From: Pogona vitticeps
Taxonomy: Eukaryota; Chordata; Lepidosauria; Squamata; Agamidae
Length of the DNA: 64,000 nucleotides
Reading direction: 5' to 3'
NCBI RefSeq assembly: GCF_051106095.1
Contig: NC_135783.1
Coordinates: forward strand, 324,802,822 to 324,866,821
A program made the position numbers and the translations under genes. Positions within the stretch are counted from its first letter, which is position 1, and each line of letters starts with the position of its first letter. The notes under the pieces are model-generated. The model saw only the letters and a list, made by a program, of their open reading frames with translations. It was not told the origin of the DNA and ran no database searches. This document shows, one piece after another, positions 48,903-60,895 of the stretch.

Positions 48903-49204
48903 ATGTCTAGATATAAGTAAAAGAGAGCAGCGCTGTTCTATGCAATGTGGCTTCTGAATTGATTTCCATGTGGGAAGGTGGCTCCACAATCACGTTTCAA
49001 ACTGCCTCTTATTTCACAGTGGCCAAGTATTTTATATACTGTACAGTGCATTTTTAGACCTCCATTATTCTACCCTCCCTCCTTATGTACCTCTACAAAT
49101 TATCGTTTGAAGAATGTTAGCCTCTTTGCTTTAGTATGGAAGTGTGTTTTTCATCACTGTTTGGCATTGTATTTTAAAAGGATAAAGAAAAATGGAGATG
49201 CAGA

Positions 49205-49290
49205 GCAAATCTTGGAAGCTGCCTTCTGTTGAGTCAAATTACTGATCCATCCGGTTGGCAGGCATGCCCTGCCCCTCATCTCACATCTTC
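49205..49290 (+). mobile_element. CR1-like repeat fragment
   Basis: GGAAGCTGCCTTCTGTTGAG then TACTGATCCATCCGGTTGGC matches a repeat common in reptiles. Short. Confidence 0.4.
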
Positions 49291-50325
49291 AGTCTCATTC
49301 CTGTAGGCACTTTGAAAATTCTAGGCGTATTTGAAATGTCTTGTGTACTCAACAGCACTGAAGCATATGGCACTGTTGTAGGTGTCTTTATTAAACGTAC
49401 AAGAAAGAAGAAATGAAACCAGAAGGTATATTTGGTATATTATTGCTCCATGAGACTGCAGCAATGATTTTATATTGGTAGAGCAAATCAACATTCTATA
49501 AGGAAGCTCTATAAAAGGGGGCCCAAACAAAATATTCTAACATTTAAACAACAAATCAGTACCAAATTTGGCACTGTTGTAGTAGATAGTCTGCTCTTGC
49601 TCTGTAACAAATTTGGGGAGGTTACCTAATGAAAAAATGAATAATTTTTTAAAAAGCAAAAATGTTTGGGGAAGTTTGGGAAAAGGATTTTAAAAAAACC
49701 TGTTTTGCCTTCCTGATCAGAAATAGGTGACCCTGAATGTCCCCAGATTTAATATATGCCACATAAATAGAAAATACTTATCCTGCTTATCTTGAAAGAA
49801 GTTGTTTGGTCCTACACACTTTTAATTATTTTGAAGAAATCAAGGTTCCAGGGCCTCAAATGTGGACCCTCAAAAGGGAAATACAGCCACATTGTTATAA
49901 AATTTTACATAGCAAAGGGCAGCCTGAATGTTGACAATACCAAGAGGAGCAGTCAATATGTTCTACAAGATACCCTCTTGTGCTCATCACTCACTACCAT
50001 TCACAGAGATAGCAGGTCGCAAAAAATCCCAGAACCTGACTCCTTTGTGATGAACCACTTCTCAACCAAACACAAAGCAATTCTTATGGCCATTTTTCAA
50101 CAAGTTCTCTGGATAACTATTACGTGGAGTCACAAAGTAATTAAAATGCCTAGAAGAAATGGTAGTATGCTGAAGAGGGTATTCTGTACACCACCTTGTC
50201 TGCTAACGTAAGTGTGGTCAACATTCAGGCTGCCCTTGTGCATGACCCACCACTCCTCTCGCCAGGAGTTTCCTGTTAATAACTCCAGTTCAGCTGCTTG
50301 ATTCATATCAGTTTTATTAGAGTTA

Positions 50326-50553
50326 CAATCTTCTGTGGTCACATGGCCAGTGCGACTTAGACATGGAACGCTGTTACCTTCCCACAAAGGTGGTCCCTAT
50401 TTATCTACTTGCATTTGCATGCTCTCAAACCGCTAGGTTGGCGGGAGCTGGGACAAGTGATGGGCCGTCACGTGGATTCGATTTTACAGCTGAGGATCTA
50501 CAAACCTTACAGCACAGAGACTTCTGCGGTTTAGCCCACAGCGCCACCAAGTC
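50326..50553 (-). mobile_element. Sauria-type SINE, lacking its 3' end
   Basis: Matches the head and middle of the family (minus strand) but lacks the BovB-like tail seen at 1134. Confidence 0.75.
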
Positions 50554-51226
50554 CCACACCTTTCAGGATAGCATAGCCTTGTCCAAGTGTGTAACTGGCA
50601 TCTCTGATGCTTGGCTCCTGTCACAAGTCAATAAACCTGGTGAGGGTAGACAGCTTCTGGCACCCTCCCACACATCCTCTTCTTCCAAGATAGGCATTGA
50701 CCCCTTGCCTTGCAAGTTCTGCTTTTATTCCCTTAGAAAGCTGCCTCTTAAAGCTTTCTCATCAAGACAGTATATCTTCTGCAGCTGCAGAGTGGGACGC
50801 CTTCCAGCCAGCTTGATCCTGAGGCAATTCACCTTCTTCCCAGCTGCTTCCTATTTTGGGGCTGGGACCATGTGGCTCAACAGAGTTGCACGCCTGCACC
50901 CCCTCACACCTTTGCTACGTAGTTTGGCACATTTATTTCTGCTGCAATATCAAGGCATTTTCTGGTTTTTTGAACCACTGATACAGAAGCATAACATTCC
51001 ACATTCATAAACAGGAGGCTTTTTGAATAATTGAATTTTCTGGCTTTTAAAAACAGGATACAACTCCATAATGTCTACCATTGGCTATGTTGGTGAGGTT
51101 GCTCACCGGGGATGTACTGGTTGGGGAAGGCAGCTCCATAGCAAGGATGCAGCAAGGAGAAGACTCCTACTGTGCCAGCTACACCAAACAATTCAGCCTG
51201 ATAATTTAGTCCCTTTTGTATCAGAA

Positions 51227-51362
51227 CAGGGTGGGTTTGATTTAAATCTAATTGATTGAAATCAGGATTTAAATTTAAAATTTATATTTTTGATTGTTTA
51301 AATGTTTAAAAATCATTTAAATTAATTGGATTGTCAAAAATCATCAATTTTTATCCACCCTG
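51227..51362. mobile_element. MITE with CAGGGTGG ends
   Basis: Starts CAGGGTGGGTTTGATTTAAA and ends TTTTTATCCACCCTG, with AT-rich partly palindromic interior. A related sequence lies near 47780-47880. It marks the sequence just beyond the inferred STON2 transcript end. Confidence 0.6.
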
Positions 51363-51540
51363 GACCAAAATGAAGTAAATGGAGGCTGATGCCCCTTTGA
51401 TTTGCAAACTATCTGCCACAAGTGATTTATAAACTGAAAACGATCAGACCAAGATTTCCTTGTATGGCGGATATAAATAGAAAAATAAAGTCATGCAACA
51501 ACGAAGAGATGGCTTCTGTGAATGTAGGATTTCATCTGCA

Positions 51541-51546
51541 TTTATT
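51541..51546 (-). terminator. Candidate distal polyadenylation signal of STON2
   Basis: AATAAA on the minus strand, the last before recognisable repeats. A second AATAAA at 51802-51797 could give a slightly shorter transcript. Confidence 0.35.
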
Positions 51547-53135
51547 CAAAGTTCCTCCCATAATTAAATGCAAAATGGCATATCTCTGAGAATTTGCCAG
51601 CAGCCGGGGAGGGGTTCACAATAAAATATATAAAGAATCAGCCAGTGTACAGACTCTTTCATAGTACAACATCAAAAGATAGAAACCTGTTACAAAATAG
51701 GTAAAAAAAACACTCAGTCACAGTAGTGCAACAGAATATGAAATATTTCTCTTTATGGAGGCAGTGAAAAACAGGCAGGAAGCAACAGAAGCCCTTTTTA
51801 TTTATCACGACAAGGCCTTTAAGGCTGCTTTAAGAGAAAGAGCATAAAGACAAAGAGTTATTCCCACCACAAATTGAGGATTCCACCCATTCCTGCCCAG
51901 CTAGCAAAATCATTCAATGCTTTTGTCTGCAAGTAGGGGAAAAAAACATCCTATTTAACAGCCTGTAACTCCATGGACTGGATGTGAACATGACTCTTGA
52001 AGGTTAGTCCACAGAAGGAATGTGTACATAGTCTACCCAGCTTGCAGTTTGCTAGAGGAATCTAGGACTGTGGTGCAGCTTTTAGAATTCTCTGTGAGAC
52101 AGAGCTTTAGTGCTGTAGTGCATGGGGATGTACTCGAGCTCTCTAACAGTGTCTTGCCAAATTAAACATCACAGGATCCTTTAGAATGAAGCCACGAGAG
52201 TTAAAATGGTATCAAAGTGGTACACTTCTGCAACACTGATACTCCTTTAAAACTCTCTTTGTCAAGAGTACAGGCTTGTCGTCTGTTCATTCAAAACAAG
52301 ATGCTTCTTGGCCTACCAATGCTAATGTTTATATCTTTTCCTGCTAACTAACACTTGAGCTCTTCAAATCTTAAGAACGGCAGTGCATTATATAGCAGAA
52401 TATCTCCTGAATGTGGCTGTTTGCTTGAAAAACATTGAACCTGAACCATTAGTGTATGAAAATAGCCATTTGGGTACAGTTGAAAAAGTGCTGTTTTTTT
52501 TTTAACTTTTGAGACCCTAATAACTTGGGCTAAGTGGCCAGAATCTTGCTAGTATAGCAGATAGTTATCTATAAATTGCACAAGCCAACTGCCCATTGCA
52601 TACTTGATCATGCCTGGGTTGCACAACTAGCTGAGCACCTAGGCACTTGACAGGTAGCTGGCAAAATGTGCAACCTGCTTGCATGACTGCCCTTACATAC
52701 AATGCAGTATTTCACAATAGAATTTCTGGCCCATATGACTAAAAGGTAACTTTCTCAAATGTCCATCCCCTCCATCCAATAAAAATATCTTAAGATCAGC
52801 TGAAACATGACCTGAAAATATTATAAATCTATTGAGTCCAAGCAACAGGGCATCCAGCAAAGTGTTTTCAAATACTGCTGTACAACAGTAAAGTCTGTGA
52901 TTCATTCAATTCTGAAGACCTTTAGGGGGTCAAGATTTTAAATGAAGCCATGGCTGCTGCAATACTTGATGGCTGTTCACCAGCTGTGCAAAGTTACTGC
53001 ACTGGAAAGGCTTCATACCAATCTAGACAGAACCAACATGCAAATGTATTTCCCATTTGTCCTCAAACAGATGCTGTAGAAGGAACACCTCCTTCTGAGC
53101 AAGCAGCACATATAAATGTCCCTTCAAAACTGGTG

Positions 53136-53213
53136 ATTGTTCCTCTCAGTGGTTCAGAAGGAGCACGGAGACTGATACTTCCTGCCCCTTTCTGAACCAC
53201 CGAGAGGAACAAT
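53136..53213 (-). other. Long-stem hairpin in the STON2 3' UTR
   Basis: Left arm 53136-53159 and right arm 53190-53213 are inverted copies over 24 bases with one difference, around a 30-base loop. In the minus-strand (STON2 sense) RNA the one difference becomes a U-G wobble, so all 24 positions can pair. I recognise no known microRNA here. Confidence 0.6.
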
Positions 53214-55132
53214 TACTGGCTTCCTCACCACAAGGTTGATAGCTATTGTCAGTTTTTCTTAAGGGAGCATTCCATGCACTCATTTGGAACCTTATCTGTT
53301 AAGAGGAGAGCTTGGGAAATATCTTTTTGGACTACAAGGCCAAGTCTGACTTTCCAAAACATCAACTTTTCCAAACTCTATGCAAGGACGGTGTGATATA
53401 AAAGTTTGTAATATTCTTTGTGCAATGGCTCAGTGAGTTATACTAGAGACAGGCAAAAATATTAACTTAAATATCAAAATGTCCCTTTTCCAGCTTCATG
53501 GTAAAAGTGGTGCACTAGAAGCAAGGAGAGTTCTGACATTTTTGTGGTGGTGGTGATGAACACAGATGGACCATGACACTATGACTCCTTGTAGAAGAAC
53601 AGAAGATGGCACTCCTGCACTTACCTATACCAAGATGCATAATATCAAAGCACGTGAAGTTATCTGGCATGTGAGGCAAGATTCCATAAATACAACTTCT
53701 CATGCCTTGCAGTAAAAATATAATAACAAATTTAACAACCAAATCTTACCCTTTCATGTAACCCAGTATTTGCTACCTGAGGAGGCTGCCTCATTTTTCT
53801 TAATGCCATTGAAAAGGTACTAAATATCTTTACGGGGTCGGATGGGGATAAGCCTATACAACAAAGTGGCAGAGTGTTTCCTACAATTCTTGTTCTATAT
53901 ACAGAAGACGAAAATCCTGGACAGAAAGCCTACTAGCAAACCATCAAGTACTTCTGTCCTACAGAATGTCCAAATGAGACTATGTCATAACATATAGCAC
54001 CCCTCCCACAATCACTGTTGTCATAAAAGATGGCTGCCCTTAGAAGTTCTGATCCACACATTATTCACCTCAATGACATCAATGACATCTACCTGACATA
54101 AACAACAGCTTGGTGAGCCAATTCTCATAAGAATTACAATATGCAGTGGGGGTATGCATGTATAAATGTGATTAAACTCTCCTGTCTGGACTATGGTTAC
54201 CATCCACGTTTCCCACTGCCCACCTTCCCACAGTGCACAGTGGTGTTTTTTTTTAATTTAGGAAAAATCCCACAACATGCCAAGGTAAGTGAAGACTGGC
54301 TTTAATAACTTACCTGAAGCAGGGATTGGTTGGGATAGGATAAATAATTGTAGACAAAGTTCTGAATAGACTGAATATACTATGCAAAGTACAATACTTC
54401 ATTTCTTTCGTCTATAGGAAGGTAATCAGAGCACTACACATCCTGTTCAGGTATTCAGACCATATGAGTTAGAACACTCTGGATTTTAAATACTCTGATG
54501 CCCCAAAGCCAAGAGTCTTTGGATGTTAATTTCTGCACCTGTGTGAAACATATTATGGAAACATAAATCCAAGAGGCCTGACAGCAAAGCCAGTATATTA
54601 TGCTTGCATATTATAAAGTAATAACACCTGCTACTGCTAGCTCATACATATGTTACACTGCTGATTTTGTAAATGAAGATATAGTACTGGGACAAAACAT
54701 GAAAGCACCACTGTCACCATCTAAGAAATTCAGTGGTATGTCTTCTTTCCATCATGCCCATCTACATAAGCTGTAGTCTGTTAAAGAAGCATTGACTGGC
54801 TAATTAAACACTGACTGGTTAACCAACTGTATCCAATGCTCTTAAGGGTCATGCAAAAGTCTGAATTAATTCTATTTCTTCCAGGTATTTTCCCAAGCAG
54901 GAATCACAAGGCAGAAGTCCTTGCCCTTCTACTGGCAGCTATGAATGCATCAAGTTTAAAGAATTACCCTGGACCCAGCCTCAGACTAAATGAACAAAGG
55001 AACTCTTCTGGTGACTAAAACGCAAGGAAGAAGTGCAATATTTAAATGTTCTTTCTTAATAACAGCAGACAGAAATGTCAAACTATTTGCCCTTCACCTA
55101 CTGGAATTTCCAGTGATTGCATCATCATTATC

Positions 55133-55252
55133 TTAGAACTGCAGAGCTGGAAAAGACCCTCTGTATCATCAGGTCCAGCCCCTGTCAAGGAGGCACAGTG
55201 GGAATCAAACTCCTAACCTCTGGCTCCATAGACAGAACCTAAACCACTCTAC
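55133..55252 (-). mobile_element. tRNA-derived SINE fragment within the STON2 3' UTR
   Basis: Reverse orientation of the same head: plus strand reads GGAGGCACAGTGGGAATC and CTCCTAACCTCTGGCTCC, ending AACCTAAACCACTCT. Confidence 0.68.
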
Positions 55253-55742
55253 GTTTACATGGGTTGAGAGGGAAAGGCCGTTTCTGCCTTTACCTGCAGG
55301 ATGCAAATACAACAAGAAAGAGATTCTACGCTACCTCCATCTCCATCACCATTGTCTAGATGACTTAGAAAAGCTCTTCTGAAGACTGAATTCCCAGTTT
55401 TTAGGAAGTGTCGAGTGCAAAGAAGGAACACATGTTGACAAAATTGGCTACATGTTTTTTTAAGCTGTAGCTATCAAAATGCCATTATTTCACTGCAAGA
55501 AAATCAAAATTAAGAACGAAGGCAGGGTCGAACACATTATAAACCTATGTATGTAATGCTCTTCCAGGCTGTTGTAAACAAATCTCAGATGAGGTTCCTC
55601 TCTATATAAGGTCATAGAGGGCAAGGAAACTGTATGGCCCTCCAGACTTTATGGCTCCTCTAAACATAGGAGCAAGATGCTGTATTTCTGCTTCTACAAT
55701 TCCTGGTGTGTTTATTGTTCCAATTGCAGGTAGACTTCTCCT

Positions 55743-55826
55743 TCACTGCACAGCACAGTCCTCGGGGTTATCAGTGTCGCCTTCCATCATATCTCGATTC
55801 AAACTCTTTTTCTTCTCTATTTCCAC
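55743..55826 (-). CDS. STON2: STON2 last coding exon
   Basis: Encodes VEIEKKKSLNRDMMEGDTDN and PEDCAVQ, then TGA. This is the basic-then-acidic C-terminal tail after the mu-homology domain. Acceptor TTTATCAG. It follows an intron of about 1.46 kb and fits phase 0 with the previous exon. Confidence 0.92.
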   Translation of the reverse strand: MEIEKKKSLNRDMMEGDTDNPEDCAVQ

Positions 55827-57284
55827 CTGATAAAGAAAGAAAAGTGAGAGTTGTGCAAGATTATTGAAACACTATCTGACTTCTGTTTGCTAGTGTCCTT
55901 AGACAACTGCAGCTTGCTCTGAAGCCAGGTTAAGAACCATGTGGTCTGTAAAGCTGCATGTAACACCCTCAGGCTGCTTTTGTGCCCCCCCAGAAGACAT
56001 CCCACATTTGGGGCAATTTCTATTGCAAGTAGTCAGGAAGATCACACCTTCAAGGCTTGTCTAAAACAATGGACATTGTTTTAGGCAAGACATCTCTGTG
56101 TTTTTAAAACAGGAAGTGAGTTTTTTAAAAAAACATATGGCCCTCAGATTACTTCCTGTTTTATTTGGAGGTGCAGAGGATCCTGTGGCTGGAAAAATGG
56201 CTCCCCAGATCTTACCCACCCTTGCTCTAAAGAAAGAAGGACCAACATCTAATCATCCCATTTGTCAAATGGCCAACACCTAATAATCTCATTTGTTAAA
56301 TCAAAGTGGACTCCAGCCAAATATAACCCCTTCCATTCCTAGCAATTTAACTAAAACAGCGAAAGAGGGGAAACAAACAACTTGTCCTGGGATATTCCAT
56401 CTAACGGAAAAGATCCCTCAAACACAGTGGATATAATACAGAGCAAGAGGCAGCTCAGCTAATGAGTCCCTGAATGCAGCAGTTGCTGCCCTTCTTCATT
56501 AAAATATCCCCATAGCCAAAAACGTCTGGAGTAGTGGATGCATTTCTCCTTTCCTTGCCAAGTTTATGAACACATAAATATAACTTATACTGAGTATGAC
56601 TGTAGATCCATCTAACTATGGGCAAAGTTATGTTTGGACTACAACTCCCATAATCCCCTGAGTCTTAATTGTCATTCCCCCAAAGTAACTTTTCCCATTT
56701 TTGTAACTTCTAACTCAATACTGCATGCTAGGATATGCTATGGCTCTCCATGGTCTCTGTCATGAACCATATTGAGCATTTCTAATTACTGAAGTTGGAC
56801 ATGGAGACCTTTTTCATGCAAGACATATGCTGCTCTTGCACAATTTAAAATAGCAGACCTTAATGAGATAACATGGTGAATGAGGTTGATGACTCCACTT
56901 TAGACTGCAGTCTGAATTTTACAGGAACCTTTGTAAGTGCTGAAGTTATTTTGGAAATAAGGTTCACTACCATGGTTAGGTTCTTATAAGTTCTAACAAA
57001 AAAGGGAACAGATTTACCATCCCAGTGAAAACAGTCACAAGTCCCCATTAGACTGTCCACTGGATTGCTCATAGTGATCTTCTAGAAGGAGATACTTGGA
57101 AAAGTTATCTTTCCGGAGCATAGCTCCCAGAATCAACCGTTCAATATGGCCAGGGAATACTCCCTTGATTAGCTCTGGCTGGGCAGTGTGAAATCAAGGG
57201 TTTTCAAAAGGCATTAAGAGTTTCCTCCTTTTCTCCTGCCCTACAAAATGTCTACATATCTCTTTATCAACTGCTCAGTTGTAC

Positions 57285-57487
57285 CTTGTAACTGTAGTGT
57301 GCTGAATAGTTGACCCACTTCCTGACATCTGTCTTGCCTTCCACAGAAATAGACCGAACGGTGGCTTTGGAAGCTGAGGTGGTTGGCATGTCAAACTCCA
57401 CATCCACATAGTGGACAAAACTGGAAGGCACTTCCCGGTCTGACCCAAGCTCCAGATGGCAGAAGAAGCAGTGAGGATGACCTGAAG
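57285..57487 (-). CDS. STON2: STON2 penultimate coding exon
   Basis: 203 bases completing the split codon of the previous exon. It encodes 68 residues: ASGHPHCFFCHLELGSDREV, then PTTSASKATVRSISVEGKTD, ending VRKWVNYSAHYSYK. This is the last beta-strand part of the mu-homology domain, matching vertebrate stonin 2. Acceptor ACATAG, donor GTACAA, ending in phase 0. An intron of about 5.2 kb separates it from the large exon. Confidence 0.93.
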
Positions 57488-58185
57488 CTATGTGGAGGAG
57501 GTGCGAGACAGCAAAAATGTGGAAATTAAAATCTCCAACTGAGAAAATGATCACAAACAACCTCTCAGCAAAGCATCACTCAAAAACAATTTGATATTAT
57601 ACTAATAACCATGTACATTTAGTATATCAAATCTTCTATGGAGAAACATGCATACAACATGAGATTTCCATGTATTACAACAGAGTGACATCTAGATGGT
57701 AAATGCAGAACCCTTGAGAGTTTCTTATAAAGTAACACTAAGCCTCTTTTAAGAATCATATCAGATTTTAAAAAACTGTATTAATTAATTAATTGTATTA
57801 ATTGCATTTTTTGGTATTTATTATGTTGTGTTGGTATATTTTTATTGCATATTACAAACTGGCCAGAGAGTGGCAACATTAATGGGGCAGTATTGAAAAA
57901 CAAACAAACAAAACATTTTTTGTTTCATGGATTTAGAAACAAAGTCATGTTGGATTGGAAAAGGTACCTAGAAAATTGGTCAGCTAACATTAAGCTGATG
58001 GCTTGGAAGTTCTTGTTTGATTTTCTAGCACATGTGGATTATTTGTCAGAGGTCAGGACCCACCTGAATTTCCCTGCTATTCTAAATATATATGAAATTC
58101 TTGTCTGCCTGCATTTATGTGTATGAATATGTGATTTGTTCCTGGCTCTGCCTGTCAGCCCTGATTCTGCCCACTTCTGCTGTTC

Positions 58186-58316
58186 CTGCCTCTGCCTCTG
58201 CCTCTGCCTCTGCCTCTGCCTCTGCCTCTGCCTCTCTCTCCATCCATCCATCCATCCATCCATCCATCCATCCATCCATCCATCCATCCATCCATCCATC
58301 CATCCATCCATCCATC
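58186..58316. repeat. Compound (CTCTGC)n-(CATC)n microsatellite, STON2 intron
   Basis: About eight CTCTGC units (58186-58236) followed by about 19 CATC units (58239-58316). Confidence 0.96.
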
Positions 58317-59237
58317 CGTTTTACACCACTTATCTGGCTACCAAGACCACTTTACCAAATACAAAGGGCACTTCTGACAGGGCTGTTTTTCAGATTGGCC
58401 AGTAGCTCAGGGGCCATTGTCCCAAGGTGTGTGGCCAAAATGGGAAGGTTGCATTGCTTATTTATTTAGAAAAGAGTATCACTGAGTATTTATTTATTGA
58501 ATAATGAAATTAATTAGGGACAGTTTACCCATCCCTATTATGAAAGAAGAGATTCCACAGCAATAAAGAGAAATGTTATTCTTCTAACAGTTAAAAATAA
58601 AATAAAAATCAAGAACGCCTCATCTCAAATATAGGCACACATACTTAATTGCCATAATAAATTCCAGCTTTTAATTTTTAAAGGGCTGTTTTAGTTCATG
58701 AAGTGCTATACATTCGCTAAATGTGGCACTTATTCTTTCAGACCAATTCATTAAGCAAAATCCATTCATTCAATAAAACCAACTCATTAATTTTAAATTT
58801 TATTTCCATATGTCAGAACATTGGTACTTCATTTAGTATGGCAGCACAGAGCAGCAGCAACAGCCAGCAGCACCAACAGAGGATCATAGCTTTCTAATTC
58901 TCTGCTACTAATACAGCCCCATTAATGGTTGAGGCATGTGGCGAAAGAGAGTGAAGAAAAGGAGACTTCCAGAAGTAAAGTTCAACTGAATAAAGACTTC
59001 TGAAACTGATTAACATTCAAGGCAGAGAACTTTTTTTTAAAAGTGTGCAGGTGTGCAAGGAACCCTGAGGACATGACAAAATTGCCTACAACATCTCACT
59101 GAAGACATTTTTGAAGAGAGAAGAAAAGCTTTTTAATTTTGTGCATGGATGCTAGTGGCGATATTTGGCCTTGGGAGACAGGACACTCTGCCCACCTGAA
59201 GGATGGCACAGGTATAAATGTGATTCTTCTAACTCCC

Positions 59238-59368
59238 TGGTTCCTAACCTTGAATAACCTAGGTGTTTTTGGACTGCACCTCCCAGAAACCTTGGCCTGC
59301 ACACCTGGTGGTAAAGGCTTCTGGGAACTGCAGTCCAAGAACATGCGAATTACCCAAGGTTGGGAACC
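59238..59368. repeat. Foldback MITE related to the GTF2A1 promoter palindrome
   Basis: Arms 59238-59287 and 59318-59368 are inverted copies (GGTTCCTAACCTTG against CAAGGTTGGGAACC; GGACTGCACCTCCCAGAA against TTCTGGGAACTGCAGTCC). The inner part matches the arms at 33425-33489. Confidence 0.65.
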
Positions 59369-60167
59369 GCCGTTCTAAATGACAGAAAAGTTCAAATCCT
59401 GTTTATATCTTTTATCTCTTGTGTCACTGACTTATGCAAGGGGACCATTCTTTTGGTGGGGTATATTTCTGAGTGCCAGTAGTTTTTTTTCTGTTTAATT
59501 GATTTATGCCATGTTTTACAGTGTTTTAAGGTGTTTACTTTGTTTATTTAATTGCTTTAATTGACTGAGAGCTGTCTTGAAAATATAGTGTATAAAATAA
59601 AAATATAGGGGACTATATTTCAGAGACTATGGCCTAAATCCAACTTCTAGTCCCAAATAGAATAGATCCACCACATCAATAGAATTTACATAATTGATGA
59701 GTTAACTTTTAGCAATTGACTCAATTGGTACAACTGGAAGAACAAAAATTGGACTGAGATTTAAGAGGGCTTTCTGGATTGCCCTTTTACTGTTCAATTA
59801 AGTATCTCACCCACAGAATATTATGCACATATGTGTGTTCAGATATCACCATCTATCACTTGCAACTATTCCGTATTCTCTGACTGCTGCTTCCATCTTT
59901 TTTTTTTTTTTTGCCAGGAAAAAAAATCCATTAAGGAAAGGAAAACCAGTGCTTTTTAACCTGCAGCACTACAAGCCATTTATCTAGTATGCACTGGTTG
60001 TACTGTTTGAGCAAAGTACTGTTTCAACATGGACAATTCAGGGACAAAATTTAAATTGTTTCTCTAGAGTCACAAAGCTCAGTGCACCCACTCCTTCAAG
60101 ATGGAGAGGGTAAGAAAAGCTATTACTCTGTCAGGACCAGGAGCGGGAATCAGAATATGCCCTACAG

Positions 60168-60330
60168 TGACAACAACAGCACCATGCCGTCAGGTCAGTT
60201 CTGACTTAGGGTGATCCCTTTCAGGTTTTTTCAATAGACAGTACTCAGAAGTGGTTTACCATTCCCTTCTCCTAAACCTCTGGCTCTACAACCAGACATC
60301 TAAACCACTGAGCTATCCAGCCAGTCATCC
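60168..60330 (-). mobile_element. tRNA-derived SINE, reverse orientation, STON2 intron
   Basis: Plus strand reads CCGTCAGGTCAGTTCTGAC at the tail side and ACCACTGAGCTATCCAGCC at the head side, with a middle segment missing. It is followed directly by a TTTA microsatellite. Confidence 0.7.
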
Positions 60331-60342
60331 TCTAAATAGCTA

Positions 60343-60345
60343 TAT

Positions 60346-60412
<67 letters not shown>

Positions 60413-60475
60413 TTTTATTTATATCCCACCTATCTGGTCGTGTCAGGACCATTCTAGGCGGCTAACAACATTAAA
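60343..60475 (-). repeat. (TTTA)n microsatellite plus LINE tail
   Basis: About 18 TTTA units (60343-60415), then ATATCCCACCTATCTGGTCG, the reverse complement of a CR1/L2-type 3' end. The microsatellite is thus the expanded tail of that LINE copy, in a STON2 intron. Confidence 0.85.
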
Positions 60476-60611
60476 AATCATACAATAGATATACACATAA
60501 AAACAATTTTTCATGACAGAGATATTAAACAGGATAGGAAAACTGAAGGAGAGGGAAAAGAGGGGTTTTATATAGCCTTTTCTTCCTTTTTGTAAATGTA
60601 GGATTGTTATT

Positions 60612-60895
60612 CAGTGATGGTGAACCTATGGCATGCGTGCCACAGCTGGCACGTGAAGCTTTTTCTTCCGGCATGCGACAAACCTTTTGAAGTGGCTGCA
60701 GTTGGGATTCCCCCTTTCTGTTCCTGTCCGTCCCCATGATTCCCCCTTTAACTTCCTGTCCATCCCCATGATTCCCCCTGAAACTGCCACTTCCTGTTCC
60801 GGTTCTGATCTTCCGGGCGGCACAGCAGCCACTGGTTTCTTCCCCACCCCCTCATTTTGGGCACTGGAGCTGAAAAAGGTTTGCCTCCACTGGAC
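60612..60895 (+). mobile_element. Interspersed repeat, same family as 46075
   Basis: Starts CAGTGATGGTGAACCTATGG and continues GCCACAGCTGGCACGTG. Lies in the large STON2 intron. A 30-35 base unit with TCCTGTCCGTCCCCATGATT is locally duplicated near 60720-60775. Confidence 0.5.

Larger units (their letters stand above)
51522..55742 (-). other. STON2: STON2 3' untranslated region (inferred extent)
   Basis: About 4.2 kb of mostly unique sequence follows the stop. AATAAA signals on the minus strand lie at 51802-51797 and 51546-51541. Beyond them begins a foldback repeat (51227-51362) typical of intergenic DNA. The tract contains a SINE fragment (55133-55252) and a strong hairpin (53136-53213). 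The end point is inferred. Confidence 0.45.

Noticed and set aside
48352-48960. Possible small gene with a TATATATAAAG-like motif near 48515
   Set aside because: Frames are short and overlap in all readings, with no domain, and the region contains a foldback repeat.
50363-51010. Plus-strand open frame of 215 codons
   Set aside because: It begins inside a Sauria-type SINE and runs into unique sequence; no family resemblance or splice signals.
51480-55742. Independent genes in the stretch after the STON2 stop
   Set aside because: Frames are short and unrelated to any family; the stretch is better explained as STON2 3' UTR.
58039-58469. Repetitive frames over the CTCTGC/CATC repeat
   Set aside because: Microsatellite translations inside a STON2 intron.
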